Source: an uncultured Desulfovibrio sp. (GTDB lineage Bacteria; Desulfobacterota; Desulfovibrionia; Desulfovibrionales; Desulfovibrionaceae). From it: a stretch of 38,097 nt of DNA. The position numbers and the translations under genes are program-made. The notes beneath the pieces were generated by a model. It was given only the letters and a program-made list of their open reading frames with translations, was not told the DNA's origin and searched no databases. Position 1 is the first letter of the stretch; the number at the start of each line of letters is the position of its first letter. Positions 6,587-14,092 of this stretch are shown here, in pieces. The DNA lies in the NCBI GenBank assembly GCA_944324555.1, contig CALUWU010000185.1, forward strand, positions 1 to 38,097, read 5' to 3'.

Positions 6587-7531
6587 GAGGCGCACGGGCA
6601 GCGGGCCGAAGGCTTCTTCGTAGCGCCGCGCGAAGGCTTCGCGGCTGTAGGCATGTTCCTGCGTGCCCACGTGCTCGATGGCGTACGTCGCGCTGACGGC
6701 GCCGATTCTGGCGGCCTCAGGCACGGACAGGCCGTGGGAGATCCCCGCCAGCAGACCGGCCCGATGGGCGTCGCCGGCGCCGGTGGGATCGGCCACCTTG
6801 CGGCAGCTCAGGGCCGGGATGCGGACGTCCGTGCCGTCGGCGGAGCGCACGCGCTGCCCTTCCGCGCCCAGGGTGGTCACAAGCCAGCGCGTCTTTTGCA
6901 GCAGGTCTTCCTCACGCAGTTCCAGCTTCTTGCAGACCATGCTGATTTCATAATCGTTGGTCACGCAGGCAAAGGAACCTTCGATACCGGCCGCGAGATC
7001 TTCCTTGTCCAGCACGGGCAGCTGCTGGCCGGGGTCATAGATGTAGCGCACGCCCTTTTCCTTGTAAAAGGCGGGAAGGCGGCGCATGTCTTCCATGTTG
7101 CCGGGCGAGACAATGGCGAGGTCCGCGGCGGGGTCAAGACGGGGAAAGTCGTAGTCGGCGGGAGAGTTCATGGCGCCGGGGTAGAAACCTGTAATCTGAT
7201 TGCCGTTCAGATCGCTCGTGATGTAGCACAGCGCCGTAAAGACGTCGGGAACCCGGCGCACGCCTTCCAGCGAAACGCCCTGTTCCTCAAGGAAACGGCC
7301 GTAGCTGTCGAAATCGCGCCCGGCCGAGGCCACAAGCACGGGCTTTTCCCCCAGCAGGGCGAGGCTGTAGGCGATATTGCCAGCGCAGCCGCCGCGCCGC
7401 TCGTCCATGCTGTCCACCATGAAGCTCACGCTGATCATGCGGAGCTTGTCCATGAGAATATGGTCGTGCAGATTGCCCTTGAAGGTCATGATGCGGTCAA
7501 AGGCCAGCGATCCGGAGACATAGATAGCCAT
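6584..7531 (-). CDS. PfkB-family carbohydrate/nucleoside kinase
   Basis: The 315-residue protein is a ribokinase-fold kinase. Both signatures are present: the N-terminal RRGGCAGNIAYSLALLG (about 45-61) and the C-terminal DPTGAGDAHRAG (248-259), where D254 is the catalytic base and GAG forms the anion hole. The residue after GAGDA is His rather than the usual Phe. The overall pattern (VSGSLAFDRIM start, DFDSYGRFLEEQGV) is that of adenosine-kinase-like bacterial PfkB proteins. The exact substrate (adenosine, ribose or another sugar) is not determinable. The ATG directly follows the TAA of the cutA gene, with GAGAGG as ribosome-binding site. The stop codon TAG is the first three bases of an E1 repeat. 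Confidence 0.85.
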   Translation of the reverse strand: MAIYVSGSLAFDRIMTFKGNLHDHILMDKLRMISVSFMVDSMDERRGGCAGNIAYSLALLGEKPVLVASAGRDFDSYGRFLEEQGVSLEGVRRVPDVFTALCYITSDLNGNQITGFYPGAMNSPADYDFPRLDPAADLAIVSPGNMEDMRRLPAFYKEKGVRYIYDPGQQLPVLDKEDLAAGIEGSFACVTNDYEISMVCKKLELREEDLLQKTRWLVTTLGAEGQRVRSADGTDVRIPALSCRKVADPTGAGDAHRAGLLAGISHGLSVPEAARIGAVSATYAIEHVGTQEHAYSREAFARRYEEAFGPLPVRL

Positions 7532-7915
7532 TTATTCCTCTCTTTGCGGATTGTCGCCGTTTGAAATTTTCAGGTTGCGGGGCCCGCGCCTTTCGTCGTC
7601 CGCAGGCAGGGAGTTGTCGTCGATCCAGCGCAGGAACGGGGCGTGCCCGCGACGCAGGGGGACGGCCGTCACGCAGGGAACCTCGTAGGGATGCTCCCGC
7701 GCCAGCAGCGCCCGCGCGTCCTCGAAGGCCGCTTCCGCAATCTGCGCCAGCAGCAGGCATTCGCCGTGTTCGCGCACGGCCCCGCGCCAGCGATAGACGG
7801 ACAGGACGCCGGGCACGATGTTCACGCCCGCGGCCAGGCGCTTTTCCACCAGCAGGCGGGCAAGGCGGCGCCCTGTTTCCATATCGGGCGCGGTGACGTA
7901 GAGCAGCAGCCGCAC
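7532..7915 (-). CDS. cutA: Divalent-cation tolerance protein CutA1
   Basis: The start is GTG at 7915, six bases after AAAGGAGG; it yields 127 residues beginning with (M/V)RLLLYVTAPD. CutA hallmarks are LARLLVEKRLAAGVNIVPG, VYRWRGAV, HPYEVPCVTAVPL and FLRWIDDNS. The family forms small trimeric proteins linked to metal tolerance, of poorly defined biochemical role. It is about 15-20 residues longer than usual because of a charged C-terminal tail (PADDERRGPRNLKISNGD). It is coupled to the PfkB-family kinase, whose ATG follows the stop immediately. The family call is firm; the biological link with the kinase is unclear. Confidence 0.88.
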   Translation of the reverse strand: MRLLLYVTAPDMETGRRLARLLVEKRLAAGVNIVPGVLSVYRWRGAVREHGECLLLAQIAEAAFEDARALLAREHPYEVPCVTAVPLRRGHAPFLRWIDDNSLPADDERRGPRNLKISNGDNPQREE

Positions 7916-8059
7916 GACGGGCCTCCTTTCGCCGATCCGGCGTGGGGCAAGAGTACACGGGGCGCGGCAAAAAACAAGTCCCGGGCGCGCTTTGCCGGGC
8001 GCGGGGAACCGTACGGGGCATATTGCCGCGCGGCGCAGCCTGTGGCATATAGCGAAGTC

Positions 8060-8740
8060 ATGCGGAACACAAAATTGCCCAACGGAGCGAGGGAGCGCGC
8101 GGCGCGGACGCTGCAGGCGCTGAAGGAGCGTTATCCCGCGCCCGCCACGCATCTTGCGGCCGAGGACGCATGGCAGCTTCTGGTCGCTACCGTGCTGGCG
8201 GCGCAGTGTACCGACGCGCGCGTCAACAAGGTTACGCCGGAGCTTTTCCGGCGCTGGCCGGGACCGGGCGAACTGGCGCGGGCCTTGCCGGGCGAGCTGG
8301 AAGAAGTCATTCACAGCACGGGCTTTTTCCGCAGCAAGGCAAAGAACCTTCTGGGCGCGGCGCGGCGGGTCATGGAAGTCTATCACGGCGAGGTGCCCCG
8401 CAGCATGGCGGAGCTGACGACGCTGCCGGGCGTGGCCCGAAAGACGGCCAACGTGGTTCTTTACGGCGCCTACGGCATCAACGAGGGGCTGGCGGTCGAC
8501 ACGCACGTGAAACGCATCTGCTATCGTCTCGGCCTGACGACGCGGACGGACCCCGTCGACGTGGAAAGGGATCTCATGAAACTGCTTCCGCAATCGGAGT
8601 GGGGGGGCTTCAACCATCGCATGGTCTGGTTCGGTCGCGACGTCTGCCATGCCCGCGGCCCCCGCTGCGGCGACTGCGAACTGGGAGGCATCTGCCCGCG
8701 GCGCGAACCGCCATCGGCAACCACTCAGAAAAATTCATGA
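8060..8740 (+). CDS. nth: Endonuclease III (DNA glycosylase/AP lyase)
   Basis: The 226-residue protein removes oxidised pyrimidines and cleaves the abasic site. The helix-hairpin-helix LPGVARKTANVVL carries the catalytic Lys128, and Asp147 lies in AVDTHVKRICYRLGL. The [4Fe-4S] cluster ligands C196, C203, C206 and C212 have the standard C-x6-C-x2-C-x5-C spacing near the C-terminus. The ATG at 8060 gives the usual length; its ribosome-binding site is weak (AGCGAAG). It is divergent from cutA and followed by cheV in the same direction, 126 bases away and probably under separate control. Confidence 0.95.
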   Translation: MRNTKLPNGARERAARTLQALKERYPAPATHLAAEDAWQLLVATVLAAQCTDARVNKVTPELFRRWPGPGELARALPGELEEVIHSTGFFRSKAKNLLGAARRVMEVYHGEVPRSMAELTTLPGVARKTANVVLYGAYGINEGLAVDTHVKRICYRLGLTTRTDPVDVERDLMKLLPQSEWGGFNHRMVWFGRDVCHARGPRCGDCELGGICPRREPPSATTQKNS

Positions 8741-8866
8741 AGCCTCCGTCCGGCGCGCCGTCTTTCGCCGTGTTCGCCGCGCGCCGGAGGTTAAGGTTTC
8801 CATCGCCCGCCCGATAAGGAGTTCAGACGCCAAGCGGCGTTCAGAGCCCAGATGCACGAGGTCGCC

Positions 8867-9820
8867 ATGTCGCAAAACAGCCTGCTCTCGCCCAAGAATA
8901 ACGAACTTGAGATCATCGAGTTTCTTATCGAGGAATCCATGCCCGACGGCTCCACCTACGTGGGTTCCTACGGCATCAACGTCGCCAAGGTGCTGGAAAT
9001 CATCCGCATGCCCGCGGTCACCAGCATGCCCAACGCATGCCATCCTTCCCGTCTTGGCACGTTCAACCTGCGGGGCAAGGTGCTGCCTCTGGTGGATCTC
9101 GGCGCATGGCTGGGCAAGACCCTCGTCAAGAATCCCACCAACAAGGTTCTGGTCACGGAATTTTGCGGCGTGCAGGCGGCCTTTCTCGTGTCGGCGGTGA
9201 CCAGCATCCATCGCCTTACCTGGGATCAGATCGAACCGCCGAACCAGCATGTACAGAACTATTCGCAGTCTTCCATCACGGGCGTGCTGCGTATCGAGGA
9301 ACGCGTCCTGTTCATTCTGGACATGGAAAAGATTCTCGCCAGTCTTGATCCGTCTCTCGACATGTCGCAGGTGGAAGTGGACACGACCCCCGTCGCGGAC
9401 GCCGAAAAGTTTCACCTGCTGGTGGTGGACGACTCCAGCGCCATTCGCCACATCATGCGTTCGTCCCTGCTCCAGTCCGGCTTCCAGGTCACGGACAAGG
9501 CCACGGGCAAGGACGCCTGGAACTACCTCCAGGAGCTGCGCGACTACTGCGTCAACGAGGGCGAACGGCTGACCGACTACCTGCACGTGATCATTTCCGA
9601 CATCGAAATGCCGGAAATGGACGGGCACAGCCTTACGGCCCATATCCGCAGCGATCCGGCCATGCGAAACATTCCGGTCATTCTCTTCTCGTCCCTGATT
9701 ACGGACGCCGTCCGCGCCAAGGGCGAAAAGGTCGGCGCGGACAGACAGGTTTCCAAGCCCGACCTGCCGCGCCTCAATCAGATCATACGCGAACTTATTT
9801 CCACAAAGCTGCACAGATAG
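8867..9820 (+). CDS. cheV: Chemotaxis coupling protein CheV (CheW-receiver fusion)
   Basis: The 317-residue protein joins an N-terminal CheW-like domain (about 10-155; GSYGINVAKVLEI, GTFNLRGKVLPLVDL, GVLRIEERVLFILDMEKIL) to a response-regulator receiver domain (about 183-310). The receiver has the acidic pair in LLVVDDSSAIRH, the phosphorylation site D245 in IISDIEMPEMDG, and K297 in QVSKPDLP. CheV links chemoreceptors to CheA and adapts through receiver phosphorylation. ATG 8867 is preferred over 8852 because GAGGT precedes it with good spacing. fliR follows 12 bases downstream, so the two are likely cotranscribed, an unusual pairing. Confidence 0.92.
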   Translation: MSQNSLLSPKNNELEIIEFLIEESMPDGSTYVGSYGINVAKVLEIIRMPAVTSMPNACHPSRLGTFNLRGKVLPLVDLGAWLGKTLVKNPTNKVLVTEFCGVQAAFLVSAVTSIHRLTWDQIEPPNQHVQNYSQSSITGVLRIEERVLFILDMEKILASLDPSLDMSQVEVDTTPVADAEKFHLLVVDDSSAIRHIMRSSLLQSGFQVTDKATGKDAWNYLQELRDYCVNEGERLTDYLHVIISDIEMPEMDGHSLTAHIRSDPAMRNIPVILFSSLITDAVRAKGEKVGADRQVSKPDLPRLNQIIRELISTKLHR

Positions 9821-9832
9821 CCCGGCGTCCGC

Positions 9833-10624
9833 ATGAACATCTTTGACTACAATCCGACGGTCGTACTCAGTTTTCTCCTGACGCTGATGCGCGTGAGCAT
9901 CATCATGTTCATGCTGCCCGTCTTCTCGACCGACAATATACCGGCGTCCGTCAAGGGGGCGGTTTCCATCGTTTTCACCCTGGGCGTCTGGCCTGTGGTC
10001 GCGCTCGCCGGAACGAGCATGCCCACCCATCCCTTCGACATCGCCATCATGCTGCTGGGGGAACTGGTCGTCGGCCTTGTTCTCGGCATGATTGTCAACT
10101 TCCTGTTCATGGGCATTCAGGCCGGCGGGGAACTGCTGGGTTTCCAGATGGGCTTTGCCATGATCAGCTTTGCCGACCCCATCAGCGGCAACCGTACCGG
10201 GGCGACGTCCTTCTTTATCTGGATGGTTTCCCTGCTGACCTTTCTTTCGCTTGAAGGGCACCTGTACATGATCCGCGGCTTTGCCGCGACCTTCGACCTC
10301 ATTCCGGCCGGCGGCCTCTTCATCGGACAGGCGCTGCTGGATCAGGTCGTCAAGCTTTCCGTGGACATGTTCCGGCTGGCGCTCAAGATATGCGCTCCCG
10401 TCATGGTGGCGCTGTTCATGGTCGAGGTGGCCCTCGGCCTTGTGGCGCGCACCTCGCCGCAGATTCACATCATGGAATTCGGCTTCCCCATTAAGATCGG
10501 GGTGGGCTTTTTCTTCATCGGCCTGATCTTCAACATCATGGCCCAGCACATCGCCTCGTTCATCGCCGGCATGGACGGCCTGTTCACCAATATCCTGCGG
10601 GCCATGAGTCCGCTGTACAACTAG
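9833..10624 (+). CDS. fliR: Flagellar biosynthesis protein FliR
   Basis: The 263-residue integral membrane protein has about six hydrophobic segments. It is a component of the flagellar type III export gate with FliP, FliQ, FlhA and FlhB. Recognisable stretches are LTLMRVSIIMFMLPVF, GELVVGLVLGMIVNF, GFQMGFAMISFADP and the C-terminal PIKIGVGFFFIGLIF. The usual neighbour flhB is not next to it; an E2/E1 repeat block and a gene on the other strand follow the stop directly. It shares a transcript with cheV (12-base gap). No frameshift is visible. Confidence 0.95.
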   Translation: MNIFDYNPTVVLSFLLTLMRVSIIMFMLPVFSTDNIPASVKGAVSIVFTLGVWPVVALAGTSMPTHPFDIAIMLLGELVVGLVLGMIVNFLFMGIQAGGELLGFQMGFAMISFADPISGNRTGATSFFIWMVSLLTFLSLEGHLYMIRGFAATFDLIPAGGLFIGQALLDQVVKLSVDMFRLALKICAPVMVALFMVEVALGLVARTSPQIHIMEFGFPIKIGVGFFFIGLIFNIMAQHIASFIAGMDGLFTNILRAMSPLYN

Positions 10625-10636
10625 CCCTATTCGCCT

Positions 10637-10681
10637 TGGGGAGGGAAGGGAAACGCCCCATCCCTCCCCAGCGCGCTTTTC
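10637..10681 (+). repeat. Dispersed repeat E2, copy a (short)
   Basis: GGGAGGGAAGGGAAACGCC is followed by CCATCCCTCCCCAGCGCG and CTTTT, the C-rich arm and tail of the E2 family, but the central hairpin is largely missing. It begins 13 bases after the fliR stop and is oriented with fliR, so it may serve as its 3' end. Confidence 0.65.
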
Positions 10682-10695
10682 CACAGGCGTACGAG

Positions 10696-10742
10696 CGACG
10701 CGCCGCCTTGCGTTTCACCTTTTTCAAAGGTGAAACGCTCTA
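10696..10742 (+). repeat. Dispersed repeat E1, copy c (right half)
   Basis: CGCCGCCTTGCGTTTCACC TTTTTCAAAGGTGAAACGC then TCTA is the last hairpin and right terminus of E1. The hairpin is perfect here (GCGTTTCACCTTT with AAAGGTGAAACGC). Read on the minus strand it begins TAGAGCG, and the TAG is the stop codon of the Sel1 gene. Confidence 0.75.
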
Positions 10743-11762
10743 TTTTCCCCGCTCCTGCGAGCGGATAATGGCCCGCGCGTCGGGATCGCCGTTCTTGGCG
10801 GCAAGCCGGTACCAGCGGTTGGCCTCGCTCAGATTGGCGGGAACGCCGGTCCCCTGATCGTACATAAGCCCGAGGCTGTACTGAGCCGTGGCGTCGCCCT
10901 GTTCGGCGGCCTTGCGGTACCATTCCACGGCCTTGACGTAGTCCTGCGCCACGCCGCGTCCCTGTTCGTACATGAACCCCAGATTGTACTGGGCTTCCGC
11001 CAGACCGTGATCCGCCGCCCGCTGATACCATTGCAGGGCCTTGGCGTTGTCCTGCGCGTAACCGCGCCCTTCGGCGTACATGTATCCCAGCACATTCTGC
11101 GCCCTGGGATGATCCTGCTCGGCGGCCTTTTCCAGCCAGTGCACGGCCTTCACGTCGTCCTGGAGATCGCCCTTGACGCTCATGTAGAGGCGGCCCAGAT
11201 TATACTGGGCGTCGGCCAGCCCCTGATTGGCGGCCCGGCTGTACCATTCCACGGCGTTGTCCTGACTCTTGCGAACGCCGCGTCCCTGCGAATAGAGATA
11301 GGCAAGGTTGCACTGGGCGGCGGCATGCCCCTGTTCGGCGGCCTTGCGGAACCAGCGGGCGGCCTCGCCGTAATGCCGCTTGACGCCCTGGCCGCGCGCA
11401 TAGGCCGTTCCTATGGCGTTCTGGGCGCGAATATCGCCCTTCTGCGCGGCGTTCTGAAAAAGCGTCGCGGCATAGACCGGGCTGCGGCGCGTTCCCCTGC
11501 CTTCAAGCGCGAGGCGTCCCATGACGTACATGGCTTCCGGGTGCTGCCGCTTGACCAGGGGCTTGAGCAGCTCGACGGCCTTTTCCGCGTCGCCAGCGTC
11601 CAGCGCGGTCTGCACCTCCTTGAGAACGGCGGCTTCCGCCGTTCCCGTCTCCGCCGCTGTCTGATTCCCTTCCGCCGGCTGCGCCTGCGCGCCGAAAGCG
11701 GCGGTTCCTCCCGCCAGCGTCATGATCAGGCACAAGGCCGCTGCCACATGTTTCTGCTTCAT
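10740..11762 (-). CDS. Exported Sel1-like repeat protein
   Basis: The 340-residue protein starts with a clear signal peptide (MKQKHVAAALCLIMTLAGG, cleavage near AFGA or AQA). A linker and then seven Sel1-type repeats follow, each about 36 residues, of the form AQYNLGxMYxxGxGVxxDxxKAxxWYRKAAEQG. Such helical solenoids mediate protein-protein contacts, here probably in the periplasm. The start at 11762 is chosen because the signal peptide begins there. The ATG overlaps the TGA of the LIC12162-like gene, so translation is probably coupled. Binding partners are unknown; the Sel1 family is secure. Confidence 0.88.
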   Translation of the reverse strand: MKQKHVAAALCLIMTLAGGTAAFGAQAQPAEGNQTAAETGTAEAAVLKEVQTALDAGDAEKAVELLKPLVKRQHPEAMYVMGRLALEGRGTRRSPVYAATLFQNAAQKGDIRAQNAIGTAYARGQGVKRHYGEAARWFRKAAEQGHAAAQCNLAYLYSQGRGVRKSQDNAVEWYSRAANQGLADAQYNLGRLYMSVKGDLQDDVKAVHWLEKAAEQDHPRAQNVLGYMYAEGRGYAQDNAKALQWYQRAADHGLAEAQYNLGFMYEQGRGVAQDYVKAVEWYRKAAEQGDATAQYSLGLMYDQGTGVPANLSEANRWYRLAAKNGDPDARAIIRSQERGK

Positions 11763-13540
11763 AGTTTCGTCAGCCTGTTGAGAGTCTGCATCCAGAGAGC
11801 GCCGAGCCCGCCGCGCTGCGTGCGGGCATGACGGCGACAAAATTCAAGGCGCGCTTCCTGCACGGCCGCGCCGCGCCACCAGGCAAGCGGATCGTCCCAG
11901 ATTTCCCGCACCCGGCGAGCCGCGCTTTCGGGCGAGGGCTGCCAGATGCCGGCCCCGGCCAGCGCGTCGAGGCAGGCGTCGGCCTCCCGTGTCAGGGGCC
12001 ACGCCTCGCGCGACCAGAAAGCGATGGTCGGCACGTTTGCCGCCAGCGCCTGCAGCAGGGTCGTGCAATTGTGATCCAGCACCAGCAGGCGGCAGGTCAG
12101 CATGTGTTCTTCCAGCGGCCCGGCGCACAGACGCACATGGGGAAAACGGGGCAGAAGCCACGGCGCGTCTTCCAGCGAGCCCGGCACGTCGAAATAGGGA
12201 CGATAGGAAGTCTCGTCCTGCACGGCGCGCGGCAGGGCTTCCAGAAAGCGCTGTTTGTCTTCCCGGTAGCGCACGAGCTGCAAGGGCGTCGGCCGGGCGT
12301 CAAGCCGGTAGGCGTACAGGGGCATTTCCGTGCCGACCATGATCAGGCGGCCGCTTCCTCCCCGCCAGGCGTTTTCCATGGCCGAGAGCTGCGGAGAGGG
12401 CAGAGGAATCCAGCGCGGCCCCGGCCCCCGTCCCAGGCCGCGCGCCGTATAGGCGTCCCAGCCCCAGGTGATGAAGGCGTGCTGGCTGTATTCCACCACG
12501 GCCGTCGCGCAGGCCGCGGCAATCTGTCCGTAATTGCCGCCGTGCTGCGCGTAGACAAGCCGCTGCCCCTGCGCGCGCCATACGGCGAGGGCGCGCCGGT
12601 ATTCCGCGTCCTCGTAGGCGGCCACGGAGACCGCGCGCAGACGGCGTCCGCCCAGCGGGGGAAATATCGCCGGCGGATGCTCCATGCGCCGCAGACTTTC
12701 CGGCAGGAGAGCCATGAACAGGGGCAGGGGGTCCAGCGGCAGATCGCAGGATCGCCCCGTCGCGGCGGAACCGAAGGCCTCGCGCAGGCTGCGGCCGCGA
12801 TCCTCGCCGCCGTATTCCCCGCGCAGGGCAAGAGAAAAACGCAGCGCCTGCCAGAGCGTCATGCCCTTGAGCCGGGGGAAGGGCAGACGCAGCAGGGCCT
12901 CGCGCAGCCGATGCTTCAGGGAGGCGCGCAGCCCGGCGCGGGGAGGCGTTTCCCGCTCGGGGAAGCGCCGTTCGCATTCCGGCAGCATGACCCGGCGCCA
13001 GGCGGCAGGCCACTGGGCCTCCAGCAGGCGGGAGAAGAGCCAGTGATTGAAGTCTGTTCCCAGCGCGCCGTACAATACGACGTCCTGATCGCAGGCAAAG
13101 ACGAAACGGCAGTTTTCCGGCAGGAGTTCGACGTCCAGAGGCGTCTCGCCCCAGGCCTCGCACAGGGCCCGGACGCGCCGCTGCCGCTCGACAATCTGGC
13201 TGGCCGCGACAATGGCCCACGGGGCCAGCAGGGTTTCCCAGTAGGTTTCCGGCAGGTCCTGCCAGTGAGGGCAGAGGAGGGCGGCCACGCGGGGAATGAT
13301 GTCCGCGCACAGGGCCTGCGCCTCTTCCGCGGCGAGCGCCGCCGCGTCGGGGTCGCGCAGCGGTTCCGGCGGGAAGGAAAAACGCGTTTCCCAGTCGGGA
13401 AAGAACTCTTCCTGACCGGCGAAACACCACGGCCCGGCCGGCCGGCTGTCTTCCGGCGTCGCGCCGGGGGGCATGAGCCCCAGAACAAGCCGGGGGCGGG
13501 AAGCGGACGAGCTTGGGGACTGGGTCATGAACGGCACCAT
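11759..13540 (-). CDS. Putative transferase, LIC12162-like
   Basis: The 593-residue soluble protein begins with a Pro/Ser-rich leader, then GPWCFAGQEEFFPDW. A segment follows like the region conserved in LIC12162-type transferases (LPETYWETLLAPWAIVAASQIVERQ), and it ends with a glycosyltransferase-like C-terminal half (RLVYAQHGGNYGQIA, FITWGWDAYTARG, LLVLDHNCTTLLQALAANVPTIAFW; each shown in part). The HGG/HNCT patterns resemble GT-B-type surface-glycan transferases. LIC12162 proteins occur in O-antigen and flagellar glycan clusters, and the adjoining NeuB-like synthase fits that. The substrate is unknown. Start codon choice is uncertain (13540 or 13528). It is coupled to the downstream Sel1 protein. 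Confidence 0.65.
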   Translation of the reverse strand: MVPFMTQSPSSSASRPRLVLGLMPPGATPEDSRPAGPWCFAGQEEFFPDWETRFSFPPEPLRDPDAAALAAEEAQALCADIIPRVAALLCPHWQDLPETYWETLLAPWAIVAASQIVERQRRVRALCEAWGETPLDVELLPENCRFVFACDQDVVLYGALGTDFNHWLFSRLLEAQWPAAWRRVMLPECERRFPERETPPRAGLRASLKHRLREALLRLPFPRLKGMTLWQALRFSLALRGEYGGEDRGRSLREAFGSAATGRSCDLPLDPLPLFMALLPESLRRMEHPPAIFPPLGGRRLRAVSVAAYEDAEYRRALAVWRAQGQRLVYAQHGGNYGQIAAACATAVVEYSQHAFITWGWDAYTARGLGRGPGPRWIPLPSPQLSAMENAWRGGSGRLIMVGTEMPLYAYRLDARPTPLQLVRYREDKQRFLEALPRAVQDETSYRPYFDVPGSLEDAPWLLPRFPHVRLCAGPLEEHMLTCRLLVLDHNCTTLLQALAANVPTIAFWSREAWPLTREADACLDALAGAGIWQPSPESAARRVREIWDDPLAWWRGAAVQEARLEFCRRHARTQRGGLGALWMQTLNRLTKL

Positions 13541-13845
13541 CCTGATTCTTGCACGTGACAGGGACTGAGTCTGAAACGTCCGCCGGAAAAACGCAAGAAC
13601 GCAATACGTCTTTGCGTTTTCAGCGCCGGGACGGCCGGCCCGGCGGAAAATCCCGGCAAAACGCTCTGAACGGGGAACAATTTTGAAAAAAAGGGGAGGA
13701 GAGAAGACGGCCCGCCGAGATACGGGAGAATCCGGCGGGAATCCCCGGACGGCGCGCGACGACGTTCCCGACGCCGCTCCCGCCCGGTGGGACGCATCCG
13801 GGAAAAGGCGGGGGAAACTCTTTGTCGTATGCTCGGCGCCCCTCT
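13541..13845. other. Gene-free stretch, upstream part
   Basis: No convincing gene lies between the LIC12162-like gene and the composite repeat. The sequence is GC-rich with an A-rich tract near 13684-13691. No clear promoter for the minus-strand gene was recognised. Confidence 0.4.
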
Positions 13846-13930
13846 GAAAAAGCGCGCTGGGGAAGGGATGGGGGGCCTGGGGGGAAGGGAAACACCTCTC
13901 GCGCTAGCAGAGGGGTTTCCCTTCCCCCCG
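13846..13930 (-). repeat. Dispersed repeat E2, copy b
   Basis: On the minus strand: a hairpin of 21 bp with one mismatch (arms 13909-13929 and 13879-13899, arm GGGGGGAAGGGAAACCCCTCT), loop GCTAGCGCG, then CCCCCCATCCCTTCCCC and AGCGCGCTTTTTC. It differs from copy c (19717-19801) at only two positions. The plus strand has five G-runs with short loops (GGGG, GGG, GGGGGG, GGGGGG, GGG), a G-quadruplex-type pattern. Confidence 0.85.
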
Positions 13931-14092
13931 AACAACAATCCCCCAGAAAGGCTGGGCCCTCTCGCGCTGGCGGCGACCGGATGACGTCCGCAGGCCGCGC
14001 CCGTTGCGACGAAGGAAGCTACGGGCATCGACAGCGGCGCTGCGGGTCTCCCTTCCCCCAAACACCTTACGAACAGTGTTGAACAGCCCCTA
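13846..14092 (-). repeat. Composite repeat LR, copy 1
   Basis: On the minus strand it starts at the TAG stop of the NeuB-like gene (TAGGGGCTGTTCAACACT). It continues through the conserved core GCTGTCGATGCCCGTAGC... to TCGCAACGGGCGCGGCCTG and ends with an E2 element. The same order and sequence recur at 26283-26492. The core can form small hairpins (GCCCGT with ACGGGC). Confidence 0.8.

Noticed and set aside
8852-8866. Earlier ATG for cheV
   Set aside because: No ribosome-binding site precedes 8852, whereas GAGGT precedes 8867.
8735-10684. 649-residue minus-strand open frame across cheV and fliR
   Set aside because: Shadow of two genes with clear families.
13981-14060. Conserved peptide-like reading (SMPVASFVATG...) inside the composite repeat
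   Set aside because: Present in both copies and partly silent in its substitutions, but an indel shifts the frame just past the core, there is no ribosome-binding site, and hairpins explain the conservation equally well.
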